Below are positions 1 to 7,213 of a stretch of DNA of 15,879 nucleotides, piece after piece (positions within the stretch are counted from its first letter, which is position 1; the number at the start of each line of letters is the position of its first letter). The DNA comes from Rikenella sp. (lineage in GTDB: Bacteria; Bacteroidota; Bacteroidia; Bacteroidales; Rikenellaceae). The stretch covers positions 1 through 15,879 of the forward strand of contig JAIDFC010000156.1 in assembly GCA_029054535.1 (NCBI GenBank), given 5' to 3'. A model generated the notes under the pieces. The model was not told the origin of the DNA. It saw nothing but the letters and a program-made list of their open reading frames with translations, and searched no databases. Position numbers and translations under genes: made by a program.

Positions 1-522
1 GTGGGGTATAATGCGGAGGCGGGACGGTACACGATGCCTTTGACGGACGAAGGGGTGAAAGTGCTCAAAGGATTGCCGGAAGTTACGCAAGTTACGCGGT
101 ATATCAATCGATTGCCTAACGAGTCGATTTTTCCGCACGATACGGAGCTTTATCCGTGGACGGAGGATATTTTCGGGCCGTTGCAGGTGCCGAAAGCGGG
201 TGAGACGGTGCGGTTGACGCTGAAAACCTTGCCGCTTTATGAGCGGATTATTCGGAACTACGAGGGGAATGCGCTGCGGGTGGATCGAGAGAAAGGCGAA
301 ATTTATGTAAACGACTCTTTAGCTACCGATTACACGTTTAAGATGAACTATTACTTTATGATGGGGGACAATCGGCACAACTCGGCGGATTCGCGTTTCT
401 GGGGTTTTGTGCCGGAGGACCATATCGAGGGGAAGGCGTCGTTCGTGTGGCTCTCGATCACGCCGGGGAAAAATTTATTCAACGGGATTCGGTGGGATAG
501 GATGTTTCGTGGCATCGACTAA
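1..522 (+). CDS. lepB: Signal peptidase I, C-terminal part (5' truncated)
   Basis: Signal peptidase I is an inner-membrane serine protease that removes signal peptides from exported proteins. Only the last 173 codons are in the window. Residues 121-132 (MGDNRHNSADSR) match the conserved box E of the family (GDNRxxSxDSR), and the following FWGFVPEDHIEGKA is the usual continuation. The catalytic Ser and Lys boxes and the N-terminal membrane anchor must lie upstream of base 1. The GTG at position 1 is therefore probably an internal codon, not the start. The long stretch before box E (about residues 1-115) fits the enlarged Bacteroidetes form. The stop is TAA at 520-522, and etfB follows after 65 bp. 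Family assignment is secure; the true length cannot be judged here. Confidence 0.93.
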   Translation: MGYNAEAGRYTMPLTDEGVKVLKGLPEVTQVTRYINRLPNESIFPHDTELYPWTEDIFGPLQVPKAGETVRLTLKTLPLYERIIRNYEGNALRVDREKGEIYVNDSLATDYTFKMNYYFMMGDNRHNSADSRFWGFVPEDHIEGKASFVWLSITPGKNLFNGIRWDRMFRGID

Positions 523-587
523 ATCGACTAAAGCGATACTTCATTCTCTGAAATATTAACCCTAACATACCCAAACATTTACTTTTT

Positions 588-1472
588 ATGAACAAAGCAT
601 TGAAAATAGTGGTTCTGGCCAAACAGGTTCCCGATACGCGGAATGTGGGCAAGGATGCTATGAAAGCCGACGGTACGGTCAATCGGGCGGCGTTGCCGGC
701 CATTTTTAATCCCGAGGACTTGAATGCCTTGGAACAAGCCTTGCGCATCAAGGATCGGATGCCGGAGACGACGATTACGATCCTGACTATGGGGCCGTTC
801 CGGGCGGCGGAAGTCATACGCGAAGCTATGTTTCGCGGAGCCGATGGCGGTGTGTTGCTCACCGACCGGAAATTTGCCGGAGCGGATACGCTGGCGACCA
901 GTTATACGCTCGCTTGCGCCATCAAGAAGCTGAATCCGGACTTGATTATCGCCGGACGGCAGGCGATCGACGGCGATACGGCTCAGGTGGGGCCGCAGGT
1001 GGCGGAAAAGCTGGGGTTGCCGCAGGTAACCTATGCCGAGGCGATCGAAGATATCGACACGGCCGGAGGAAAGATTACCATTCGGCGACGGTTGGAGCAT
1101 GGGGTGGAGACCGTTACGATGCGGCTACCGGGGGTGATCACGGTCAATGCCAGTGCGCCGGAGTGTCGGCCGCGGAATGCCAAGATGGTGATGAAGTACA
1201 AGCATGCCCGGACGGTGAGCGAGGTGCAGGAACAGCAGGAAGATTACTACATGGCTTTGCACAAGGAGCGTTGCTATCTCTGTATTCCGGAATGGGGCGC
1301 TGGGGATGTGGCGGCCGACGAGATGTCGTTGGGGTTGAACGGCTCGCCGACTAAGGTGAAGAAAATCGAAAATATCGTCTTCCAAGCCAAAGAAGCGAAA
1401 CATTTGACGGGAGACGATGCGGAGATCGAAGGACTTATTAAAGAACTGATCGCTTCGCATACAATCGGTTAA
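588..1472 (+). CDS. etfB: Electron transfer flavoprotein subunit beta, bifurcating-type signature
   Basis: EtfB pairs with EtfA to carry electrons between an acyl-CoA dehydrogenase and a redox partner in the cytoplasm. The 294-aa protein opens with KIVVLAKQVPDT (residues 6-17), typical of the beta subunit. It has DRKFAGADTLATSYTLA at 93-109 and AGRQAIDGDTAQVGP at 122-136. In the family these segments line the second FAD site of electron-bifurcating ETFs, where mitochondrial-type beta subunits bind AMP and have a different sequence. Before the conserved LNGSPTKVKKIENI (250-263) there is a segment at about 210-240 that looks inserted and carries CYLC (C229, C232). Only 38 bp separate it from etfA, so the two are surely co-transcribed. 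The start ATG lies in an AT-rich leader with no Shine-Dalgarno sequence. ETF beta identity is secure; bifurcation is inferred. Confidence 0.95.
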   Translation: MNKALKIVVLAKQVPDTRNVGKDAMKADGTVNRAALPAIFNPEDLNALEQALRIKDRMPETTITILTMGPFRAAEVIREAMFRGADGGVLLTDRKFAGADTLATSYTLACAIKKLNPDLIIAGRQAIDGDTAQVGPQVAEKLGLPQVTYAEAIEDIDTAGGKITIRRRLEHGVETVTMRLPGVITVNASAPECRPRNAKMVMKYKHARTVSEVQEQQEDYYMALHKERCYLCIPEWGAGDVAADEMSLGLNGSPTKVKKIENIVFQAKEAKHLTGDDAEIEGLIKELIASHTIG

Positions 1473-1510
1473 GTCGATTTACCTGAACTTGTACATTAAA
1501 CGAAATTACC

Positions 1511-2536
1511 ATGAACAACATATTCGTATACTGCGAGATTGAAGAGGGCAAGGTGGCGGATGTTTCGTTGGAACTCTTGACCAAAGCGCGGGCTTTGGCA
1601 AAGACGTTGGGATGCCGTGTCGAAGCATTGGCTATCGGGCACAACCTGACGGGGATCGAAAAACAATTGGCGATTTACGGGGCAGAGGTTGTACACATCG
1701 CTGACGGTGCGGAATTGGCACCGTTCAGGACATTGCCGCATGCGGCGATCATTTGCGGTGTGTTCAAGGAAGAACAACCGCAAATTGCCTTGTTCGGGGC
1801 GACTTGCACGGGGCGGGATCTGGCGCCGCGGGTTTCGTCGGCGCTCCACAGCGGTCTGACCGCAGACTGTACGTCTCTGGAAATCGGCGACCACACGGAG
1901 GCTAAGACCGGACAGGAATATAAAAACTTGCTTTATCAGATTCGGCCGGCGTTCGGGGGGAATATTATTGCGACGATTATTAACCCGGACCATCGGCCGC
2001 AGATGGCCACCGTGCGCGAGGGGGTGATGAAGATGGAGCCTCTTGCGGCGAATGAAGTGAAACCGGCTGAAGTGAAGGCGGTTGACTATAAGAAATACTT
2101 GAACGACACGGATTTTGCGGTCGAGATCGTGGCTCGTGAGATGGAAGAGCGGAAGATCGACATCAAAGGCTCGCCGATTATCGTAGCCGGGGGTTACGGG
2201 ATGGGGTCGAAAGAAGGTTTCGGCCTGCTGTATCAGCTGGCGGAGGTGTTGGGAGGTGAAGTCGGCGCTTCGCGGGCGGCGGTGGATGCCGGATTTACGG
2301 AACACGAACGGCAGATCGGGCAAACGGGGGTTACGGTGCGGCCGAAACTCTACATCGCTTGCGGGATTTCGGGGCAGATTCAACATACCGCGGGGATGGA
2401 CGGCAGTTCGATGGTGATCTCGATCAACACCGATCCGGAGGCACCGATCAACAAGATCGCCGACTATGCGATTATCGGGGATGTCCAGACGGTGATTCCG
2501 AAGATGATCAAATACTACAAACAGAACAGCAAGTAA
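1511..2536 (+). CDS. etfA: Electron transfer flavoprotein subunit alpha
   Basis: EtfA is the FAD-binding partner of EtfB. The 341-aa protein has an N-terminal alpha/beta domain (about 1-190) and the C-terminal FAD domain with the family hallmarks: SRAAVDAGF at 254-262 with the QIGQTG that follows, YIACGISGQIQHTAGM at 281-296 (the ETF alpha signature) and INTDPEAPI at 305-313. Length is normal for the family. The ATG at 1511 puts FVYCEI next to the N-terminus, as expected. It lies between etfB (38 bp upstream) and the acyl-CoA dehydrogenase (22 bp downstream), so the trio probably works as one electron-transfer module. Nothing appears broken. Identity is secure. Confidence 0.96.
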   Translation: MNNIFVYCEIEEGKVADVSLELLTKARALAKTLGCRVEALAIGHNLTGIEKQLAIYGAEVVHIADGAELAPFRTLPHAAIICGVFKEEQPQIALFGATCTGRDLAPRVSSALHSGLTADCTSLEIGDHTEAKTGQEYKNLLYQIRPAFGGNIIATIINPDHRPQMATVREGVMKMEPLAANEVKPAEVKAVDYKKYLNDTDFAVEIVAREMEERKIDIKGSPIIVAGGYGMGSKEGFGLLYQLAEVLGGEVGASRAAVDAGFTEHERQIGQTGVTVRPKLYIACGISGQIQHTAGMDGSSMVISINTDPEAPINKIADYAIIGDVQTVIPKMIKYYKQNSK

Positions 2537-2558
2537 TCCTTTTTGATTGATACAGGAC

Positions 2559-4313
2559 ATGGCTAATTTTTTCTTAGATAACAAAGACATACAGTTTCAT
2601 CTGGATCATCCCCTGATGAAAAAGATCGTGGACCTCAAAGAACAGGGGTTCCGGGATAAGGCGACGTACGATTATGCGCCGGTGGACTTCGAGGACGCGA
2701 TCGACAGTTATAAAAAAGTGCTGGAAATTGTGGGGGACGTGGCGGCCAATACGATTGCCGTGAACGCCGACTCGGTGGACAAGGAGGGGCCGCGGGTGGA
2801 GAACGATCGGGTGATCTATGCGCGGGGGACGCAGGAAAATCACGATATGCTGACTCAGGCGGGGGTATATGGCATCTCGTTGCCGCGGCGGTTCGGAGGG
2901 TTGAACTTTCCGCTGGTGCCTTATGTGATGACCTGCGAGTTAGTGAGCCGGGCCGATGCCGGGTTCGGAAATATTTGGGGGTTGCAGGATTGTGCGGAGA
3001 CTTTGCACGAGTTTGCCAGCGAAGAGATCAATGCTGAATTTCTGCCGCAGATTAATAAAGGGGCGACGGCGGCGATGGACTTGACGGAGCCGGATGCGGG
3101 GTCGGACTTGCAAGCTGTGATGCTCAAGGCGACGCCCAATCCGGACAAGCCGGGCGAGTGGCTCTTGAACGGGGTGAAGCGGTTTATTACCAACGGGGAC
3201 GGGGATATTTCATTGGTGTTGGCACGGAGCGAAGAGGGGACGACCGATGCGCGGGGGTTGTCGCTCTTTGTTTACGACAAGAAGCACATGGCGGTCAAGG
3301 TGCGGCGGATCGAGCACAAGTTGGGGATCATCGGGTCGCCGACCTGCGAACTCGTCTTTACGAATGCACCGGCCAAGCTGGTGGGAGATCGGAAGATGGG
3401 GCTGATCAAGTACGTGATGGCGTTGATGAACTCGGCCCGGCTCGGGATCGGGGCGCAGTCGGTGGGGATTATGGAGGCGGCGTACCGCGAGGCGTTGAAG
3501 TATGCCAACGAACGGGAGCAGTTCGGTAAACCGATCATTCAGTTCCCGGCGGTTTACGAGCTGTTAACCAACATGAAAGCGAGATTACAGGCCAGTCGGG
3601 CATTGCTGTACGAGACGGCTCGGTTTGTGGATGTCTACAAAAACTATTTCCACATCGAAAAGGAACGCAAGCTCACGCCGGAGGAACGCAGCGAGATGAA
3701 GCAGTATCAGAAGCTGGCGGACGCTTATACGCCGTTGCTGAAGCTCTTCTCGTCGGAATACAGCAATAGTGTGGCTTATGATGCTTTGCAGATTCACGGT
3801 GGTTCGGGATTCATGAAAGACTATGCGATCGAGCGGATCTATCGCGATGCCCGGATCACTACGATTTATGAAGGGACGTCGCAGTTGCAGGTAGTGGCGG
3901 CCATTCGTGGGGTTACGACCGGGGTATTGTTGGCGCAGATGCAGGGGTACGAGGCGATCAAACCGGTGTCGGAACTCGATGGGCAGTATCGGACGCTGGT
4001 CGCTATGCGGGAACAGTACGAGGCGGCTGTGAAGGCTGTTCATGAGGCTTCGGCCAAGGAGGGAAGCGATGCCGATTTGCTGGATTTCCACGCTCGGCGG
4101 TTGGTCGAAATGGGGGGCTATATTGTGATGGGACACCTCCTGTTGCAACAGGCCAGCCATCCGGAGGTCGGCGAAGCGTATCGGATCTCGGCCATCGCTT
4201 TCATCAAGGAGGGACAGGCGAAGTGCAAGGCTCATCTGGCTTATATCAACGATTTCGAGCCGGATAGCTTGGGATACTTCAAGATGGTACTGGACGAAAA
4301 GGTCGAGGCGTAA
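2559..4313 (+). CDS. Acyl-CoA dehydrogenase, long form with C-terminal extension
   Basis: This FAD enzyme introduces the alpha,beta double bond into an acyl-CoA, or reduces an enoyl-CoA when driven by a bifurcating ETF, and exchanges electrons with EtfAB encoded just upstream. From the ATG at 2559 it is 584 aa. Visible family motifs are the FAD/substrate loop TEPDAGSD at about 175-182, the middle beta domain up to about residue 280, the helical domain with NEREQFGKPI, and LQIHGGSGFMKDYAIERIYRD. The likely catalytic base is Glu438 in IYEGTS (codon at 3870). About 120 residues follow the core, as in the long FadE-like and Bacteroidetes dehydrogenases. A TTG at 2547 would add four residues, but the ATG start is preferred. 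The substrate cannot be read from the sequence. The gene is followed by a 351-bp non-coding gap. Confidence 0.94.
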   Translation: MANFFLDNKDIQFHLDHPLMKKIVDLKEQGFRDKATYDYAPVDFEDAIDSYKKVLEIVGDVAANTIAVNADSVDKEGPRVENDRVIYARGTQENHDMLTQAGVYGISLPRRFGGLNFPLVPYVMTCELVSRADAGFGNIWGLQDCAETLHEFASEEINAEFLPQINKGATAAMDLTEPDAGSDLQAVMLKATPNPDKPGEWLLNGVKRFITNGDGDISLVLARSEEGTTDARGLSLFVYDKKHMAVKVRRIEHKLGIIGSPTCELVFTNAPAKLVGDRKMGLIKYVMALMNSARLGIGAQSVGIMEAAYREALKYANEREQFGKPIIQFPAVYELLTNMKARLQASRALLYETARFVDVYKNYFHIEKERKLTPEERSEMKQYQKLADAYTPLLKLFSSEYSNSVAYDALQIHGGSGFMKDYAIERIYRDARITTIYEGTSQLQVVAAIRGVTTGVLLAQMQGYEAIKPVSELDGQYRTLVAMREQYEAAVKAVHEASAKEGSDADLLDFHARRLVEMGGYIVMGHLLLQQASHPEVGEAYRISAIAFIKEGQAKCKAHLAYINDFEPDSLGYFKMVLDEKVEA

Positions 4314-4361
4314 ATTGACCGTACTGTTTTTCTGTAACCATTCTTTGAATAGGATGGAATC

Positions 4362-4618
4362 GTTCTCTTTCTGAAAGAAAGAGAACCAGAAAAACTTTCG
4401 CGGATGCTTACGCATCCTAACTCTATCTCGGTACAGTATCTGAACATTTTGGACTTTTCGGGCCACAGAAAAGGGCACGCTTGAGGCTGTAAAAACCTTA
4501 GCGTGTCCTTTCTTCTTGGTCCGAGGAACAAGATACTGGAAATCTTGTTGCCCGAATGGCTTTAAAGTGCGAAGCACTTTCGGAAGTTTCTTTGGTACTT
4601 TCTGTTCACAGAAAGTAC
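4362..4618. repeat. Palindrome-bounded structured repeat, element A
   Basis: This 257-bp element lies in the 351-bp gap between the convergent acyl-CoA dehydrogenase and peroxiredoxin genes. It opens with a perfect 11-bp palindrome (GTTCTCTTTCT at 4362-4372, partner at 4376-4386) and closes with another (GTACTTTCTGT at 4595-4605, partner at 4608-4618). Just inside, CCAGAAAAACTTTCG (4386-4400) and CGGAAGTTTCTTTGG (4581-4595) form imperfect inverted ends. Internal hairpins are GGATGC/GCATCC (4402-4417), AACAAGAT/ATCTTGTT (4527-4549) and AAAGTGC/GCACTTT (4564-4580), around a long central hairpin listed separately. The same order of parts recurs in element B. No coding gene is credible here. It may be a MITE-like repeat or a structured RNA; no named family was recognised. 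The flanks 4314-4361 and 4619-4664 show nothing else clear. Confidence 0.75.
4458..4524 (+). other. Central long hairpin of element A with conserved apical loop motif
   Basis: The left arm 4458-4481 pairs imperfectly with 4500-4524: TCGG/CCGA at the base, then GGCC-like and AAAAGGGCACGCT/AGCGTGTCCTTT segments, with a few bulges and a G-T pair. The apex contains GGCTGTAAAAACCTTA (4485-4500). The same 16-nt motif with two changes occupies the same place in the central hairpin of element B, although the stem sequences differ. An extra outer pairing, CAGTATC (4434-4440) with GATACTG (4532-4538), is possible but competes with the small 4527-4549 hairpin. The + strand was chosen only because both copies read the same way on it; the transcribed strand is unknown. 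Confidence 0.6.
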
Positions 4619-4664
4619 GGTACCCGCACGTAGCTAAAGAACGGGTATGCAAAAAACGGTAGGG

Positions 4665-5258
4665 TTATTTGATGCCCTTGTCGCCGCGATGCCAGTCGAT
4701 CGGACACGCCTCGCCGTACTCCTCGAAATGTTGCAAGGCGTCGATCATCCGCAGCGTCTCGTCCGTACTGCGACTCAGCGGGAGGTCGTTCACCACCTGA
4801 TGGCGAACGATACCCTGTTTGTCAATCAGGAAACTGCCTCGATAGGCCATCGCTGCCCCCAGGAAATCGACCTCGCCGTTGTCGGCATACCGATAATCGC
4901 CCGCCAGGACCCCGTAATTCTGCATGATGGTTTTGGCCGGATCGGCCACCAACGGATATTTGACCCCTTCGATCCCGCCTTGTGCGACCGGAATAGAGAG
5001 CCATTTTTGATGCACGAAGTGCGAATCGCCCGAACAGCCGACGACGACCGTGTTTCGTTTTTCGAACTCCTCGGTCAGCTCCTGGAAAGCCAGGATTTCC
5101 GTGGGGCAGACGGCCGAAAAATCGGCCGGGTAGAAAAAGAATAAGACATACCGTTTCCCCAGATAGTGTTCCAGCGAAAATTCGGGTACGATTTCGCTGC
5201 CGTTGACCACCGCCGTGGCCCGAAATAGAGGGGCTTTTTGTCCGACAAGTACCGACAT
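4665..5258 (-). CDS. Typical 2-Cys peroxiredoxin (AhpC/Prx1 family)
   Basis: This cytosolic thiol peroxidase reduces hydrogen peroxide, alkyl hydroperoxides or peroxynitrite, using thioredoxin or AhpF-type reductants. The 197-aa protein has the peroxidatic Cys51 in FYPADFSAVCPTE (43-54 region), the conserved GCSGDSHFVHQKW (74-86) and the resolving Cys185 in GEACPIDW (182-189). These define the two-cysteine class. Where the family usually has GGLG it reads GGIEG (94-98), and the loop at about 120-136 (GDYRYADNGEVDFLG) is longer than in AhpC. The tail lacks the YF motif, which points to a form that resists over-oxidation. It lies 74 bp downstream of the outer membrane protein gene on the same strand. 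That gap holds an inverted repeat and a sigma-54-like match, so the gene may have its own promoter. No reductase gene is adjacent. Confidence 0.93.
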   Translation of the reverse strand: MSVLVGQKAPLFRATAVVNGSEIVPEFSLEHYLGKRYVLFFFYPADFSAVCPTEILAFQELTEEFEKRNTVVVGCSGDSHFVHQKWLSIPVAQGGIEGVKYPLVADPAKTIMQNYGVLAGDYRYADNGEVDFLGAAMAYRGSFLIDKQGIVRHQVVNDLPLSRSTDETLRMIDALQHFEEYGEACPIDWHRGDKGIK

Positions 5259-5297
5259 GGTTGTAAAGATTTAAAAGGTTCGTAACACCCTTTGCAC

Positions 5298-5328
5298 GAA
5301 GCATAAACCATGCCAGATCGCATGCTTC
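5298..5328 (-). promoter_or_regulatory. Inverted repeat and sigma-54-like site ahead of the peroxiredoxin gene
   Basis: On the minus strand, TGGCATGGTTTATGCT (plus 5300-5315) matches the -24/-12 consensus TGGCACGnnnnTTGCW at 10 of 12 fixed positions, with GG and GC separated by the required 10 nt. It would start transcription about 30 nt before the ATG at 5258. The same stretch is covered by a perfect 7-bp inverted repeat, GAAGCAT (5298-5304) and ATGCTTC (5322-5328), 17 nt apart, which could be an operator or a weak hairpin. No good Bacteroidetes -7/-33 pair was seen in the gap. The match may be accidental. Confidence 0.3.
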
Positions 5329-5332
5329 CCCT

Positions 5333-7213
5333 TTATCGATAATCGATCGTCTTCGGAGCGCCCGGCACGAAGTTGAATTCCTGGAAATCGCGTTCGTTCG
5401 AGATCGAGAACCAGCTGTATCCGACTTCGGGCGGCCGGTTGAAAGCATATCCGAGCCGGATTTGTATATTATTGAATATCAGTCGTTCATTTTTGATCCG
5501 TACGCCGGCTCCGATGGCTCCGGTAAAGCGGTTGCGGAACAGGTTGTTGTCGTAGCCCAGCCATCCGGCATCGCCGAAGAGGAAGAATGCGAATCGGAAG
5601 TGATACAGAAACAGCGGGGTAAAAACCACCGTTTCTGAGCTGAGTGTCAGACGATTGTATCCTGTCAGCCAGGCGTTCTCCGACAAGCCGCGAATTCCCA
5701 TCCCGTATTCTTTTTCGTAGCGGAGTGCCTCGCGTTCGCCCTCCAGCCGGTGGAATCCCATTGTGGCCGAGAGAGCGGCGAACTGCCGGATGTAGCTCGT
5801 CCGCACGCGCAACAACGGCGTAAAGTAACGGAGTCGCCCGCTGACAACCGCCTGCTGAGGGCGATAGTCGGGCAGGAAAAACGAACCGGCCGCCACACCG
5901 GTCTCCAGGTAGTGGTCGCCGAGCAGATTCCCCCAGTACCCGCGCACCCCCCAATAGTCCCGCGGTCCGATCCGTTCGGCCCACTCGCGGCCGCCGACCA
6001 GCTCGAACCGGAAACCGTACGGAATGTCCTCGGTCCGTCCGTAACCGTAGATCATGTTCCCCTGAAAGTAGTTGCGCCGCGATATGCCGATACTGAAGAG
6101 CAGCCGGTCGCGATTGAGGTAGTAAGGGTTGAGTCGCTCGGAAACCGGCGGCCGGCTGTTGTACTGCTCCCGGCCGAGCGAGGCGGCGGCATAGAGGCTG
6201 GTCCCGTTGCGCCAGTCGAGACACCACGACTTTCCGCCCCAGCCCTCGACTCGAAACCGGTTGATATAGTACGAGGTGTCGGTCAGCAGCATCGATTCGC
6301 GCCGGTAGAGCCGCTCGACGTCGAACCCGAAACCCCAGTCCGACGGCAGAACGAACGGATGGTCGACCGTGAAAGCGCCGATGTTCCGGTTGGCCCCGAC
6401 CCCCAGGCGGATCGTTGCGTCGGTGAAGTGGCCCAGCAGATTCCGAGCCGTGTAGTCGATCTCCGTACCGACCTGTCGAATCCCTTTTTCGGTCGTAAAA
6501 ATCAGTTTCAGCTCGTCGCCCGTTCCGAGAAAGTTGCGGTCGAAGAGCGAAAATTCGTTCTCGAAGCTCCCCAAACGGATGTCGCCGCTGATTGACCAAT
6601 TGTCGCGGGCGAAGATGTGGACCGCGACGCCGGTCGTGTCGCGCGGGTCGGGAATCACGACGAAATAGGCGGTCGCGAGGTTGGGCAGACTTCTCAGCAG
6701 CTCTTCGTTGATCCCCATCACGTAAGGGTTAAGCGTGTCGCCCGCCTCGAAGAGCAAATTCTGGAGTAGTTGTTCCCGATGGGTGCGGATGTGCAGTTTG
6801 TCGATCAGTCGTTGCACCCAGCCCACCTTGACCGAGGTGTCGCGCGGCGAGAAGACGTTGGCCTGGGTCAGATGCACGGAGGTGATCCGGCGCCCGGCAT
6901 AGGATTCGAAGTAGGTACGGTTGCGACGGAAATCGAGCATCGGAGCCCCCTCGTCGCTGGAGTTCCGGTTTCGGATCAGGGAGCGGAACAGAAAACGGCT
7001 CAACGGGTTACGATACCGACGGTAACGGAGCGTGTCGTAGAAAGCGTCGGATCGTTCGTCCCGTTCGCGGTAGTTGATCGGCACGACGATCGTGTCGCTG
7101 TGCAGCTGGTCGGCATAACGACGCTGCGGCGCCTCCTGCCCGACGACCGGTTCTGCGGAACAGATAGCAAGAATGAAGAGTAAGACGACGATATGTCCGC
7201 CCCATCTACACAT
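5333..7213 (-). CDS. BamA/TamA-like outer membrane beta-barrel protein with one POTRA-like domain
   Basis: The 626-aa protein resembles Omp85-superfamily proteins of Bacteroidetes, which insert or assemble proteins in the outer membrane. Residues 1-26 look like a signal peptide (hydrophobic VVLLFILAICSA). Residues 27-105 are charged and low in hydrophobics. One POTRA-like unit is visible at about 107-206, including ITSVHL, LLFEAGDTLNPYVM and a final beta strand ending DNWSIS. From about 208 to the end come alternating amphipathic strands rich in Tyr, Phe, Arg and Gly, consistent with a 16-strand barrel. The last strands read FNNIQIRLGYAFNRPPEVGYSW. Bona fide BamA has five POTRA domains, so this is a different family member. 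Its ATG overlaps the stop of the upstream gene (ATGTGTAG), which implies translational coupling. Barrel class is fairly sure; function is inferred. Confidence 0.8.
   Translation of the reverse strand: MCRWGGHIVVLLFILAICSAEPVVGQEAPQRRYADQLHSDTIVVPINYRERDERSDAFYDTLRYRRYRNPLSRFLFRSLIRNRNSSDEGAPMLDFRRNRTYFESYAGRRITSVHLTQANVFSPRDTSVKVGWVQRLIDKLHIRTHREQLLQNLLFEAGDTLNPYVMGINEELLRSLPNLATAYFVVIPDPRDTTGVAVHIFARDNWSISGDIRLGSFENEFSLFDRNFLGTGDELKLIFTTEKGIRQVGTEIDYTARNLLGHFTDATIRLGVGANRNIGAFTVDHPFVLPSDWGFGFDVERLYRRESMLLTDTSYYINRFRVEGWGGKSWCLDWRNGTSLYAAASLGREQYNSRPPVSERLNPYYLNRDRLLFSIGISRRNYFQGNMIYGYGRTEDIPYGFRFELVGGREWAERIGPRDYWGVRGYWGNLLGDHYLETGVAAGSFFLPDYRPQQAVVSGRLRYFTPLLRVRTSYIRQFAALSATMGFHRLEGEREALRYEKEYGMGIRGLSENAWLTGYNRLTLSSETVVFTPLFLYHFRFAFFLFGDAGWLGYDNNLFRNRFTGAIGAGVRIKNERLIFNNIQIRLGYAFNRPPEVGYSWFSISNERDFQEFNFVPGAPKTIDYR

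Noticed and set aside
580..587. TACTTTTT as a -7 box for etfB
   Set aside because: It abuts the ATG at 588, so transcription would start inside the gene, and the last base departs from the consensus.
2547..2558. TTG start four codons upstream of the acyl-CoA dehydrogenase ATG
   Set aside because: The ATG at 2559 is preferred because TTG is a weak start and the added residues show no family conservation.
1496..2590. A 364-codon open frame on the minus strand
   Set aside because: It is antisense to etfA, whose motifs are unmistakable; its composition is Arg/His-rich without domains.
4362..4386. The terminal palindromes as Rho-independent terminators
   Set aside because: None of the four is followed by a T tract on either strand, and one pair lies between divergent genes where no terminator is needed.
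3585..4652. A minus-strand open frame running through element A into the acyl-CoA dehydrogenase
   Set aside because: Its first part is translated repeat and hairpin sequence and the rest is antisense to a clear gene. The similar minus-strand frames at 10119-10328 and 10270-10539 over element B are also judged spurious.
5333..7213. Lipoprotein signal (LAIC) in the BamA-like protein
   Set aside because: The residue before Cys is Ile, which does not fit a lipobox (Gly, Ala or Ser expected); a cleaved ordinary signal peptide is more likely.
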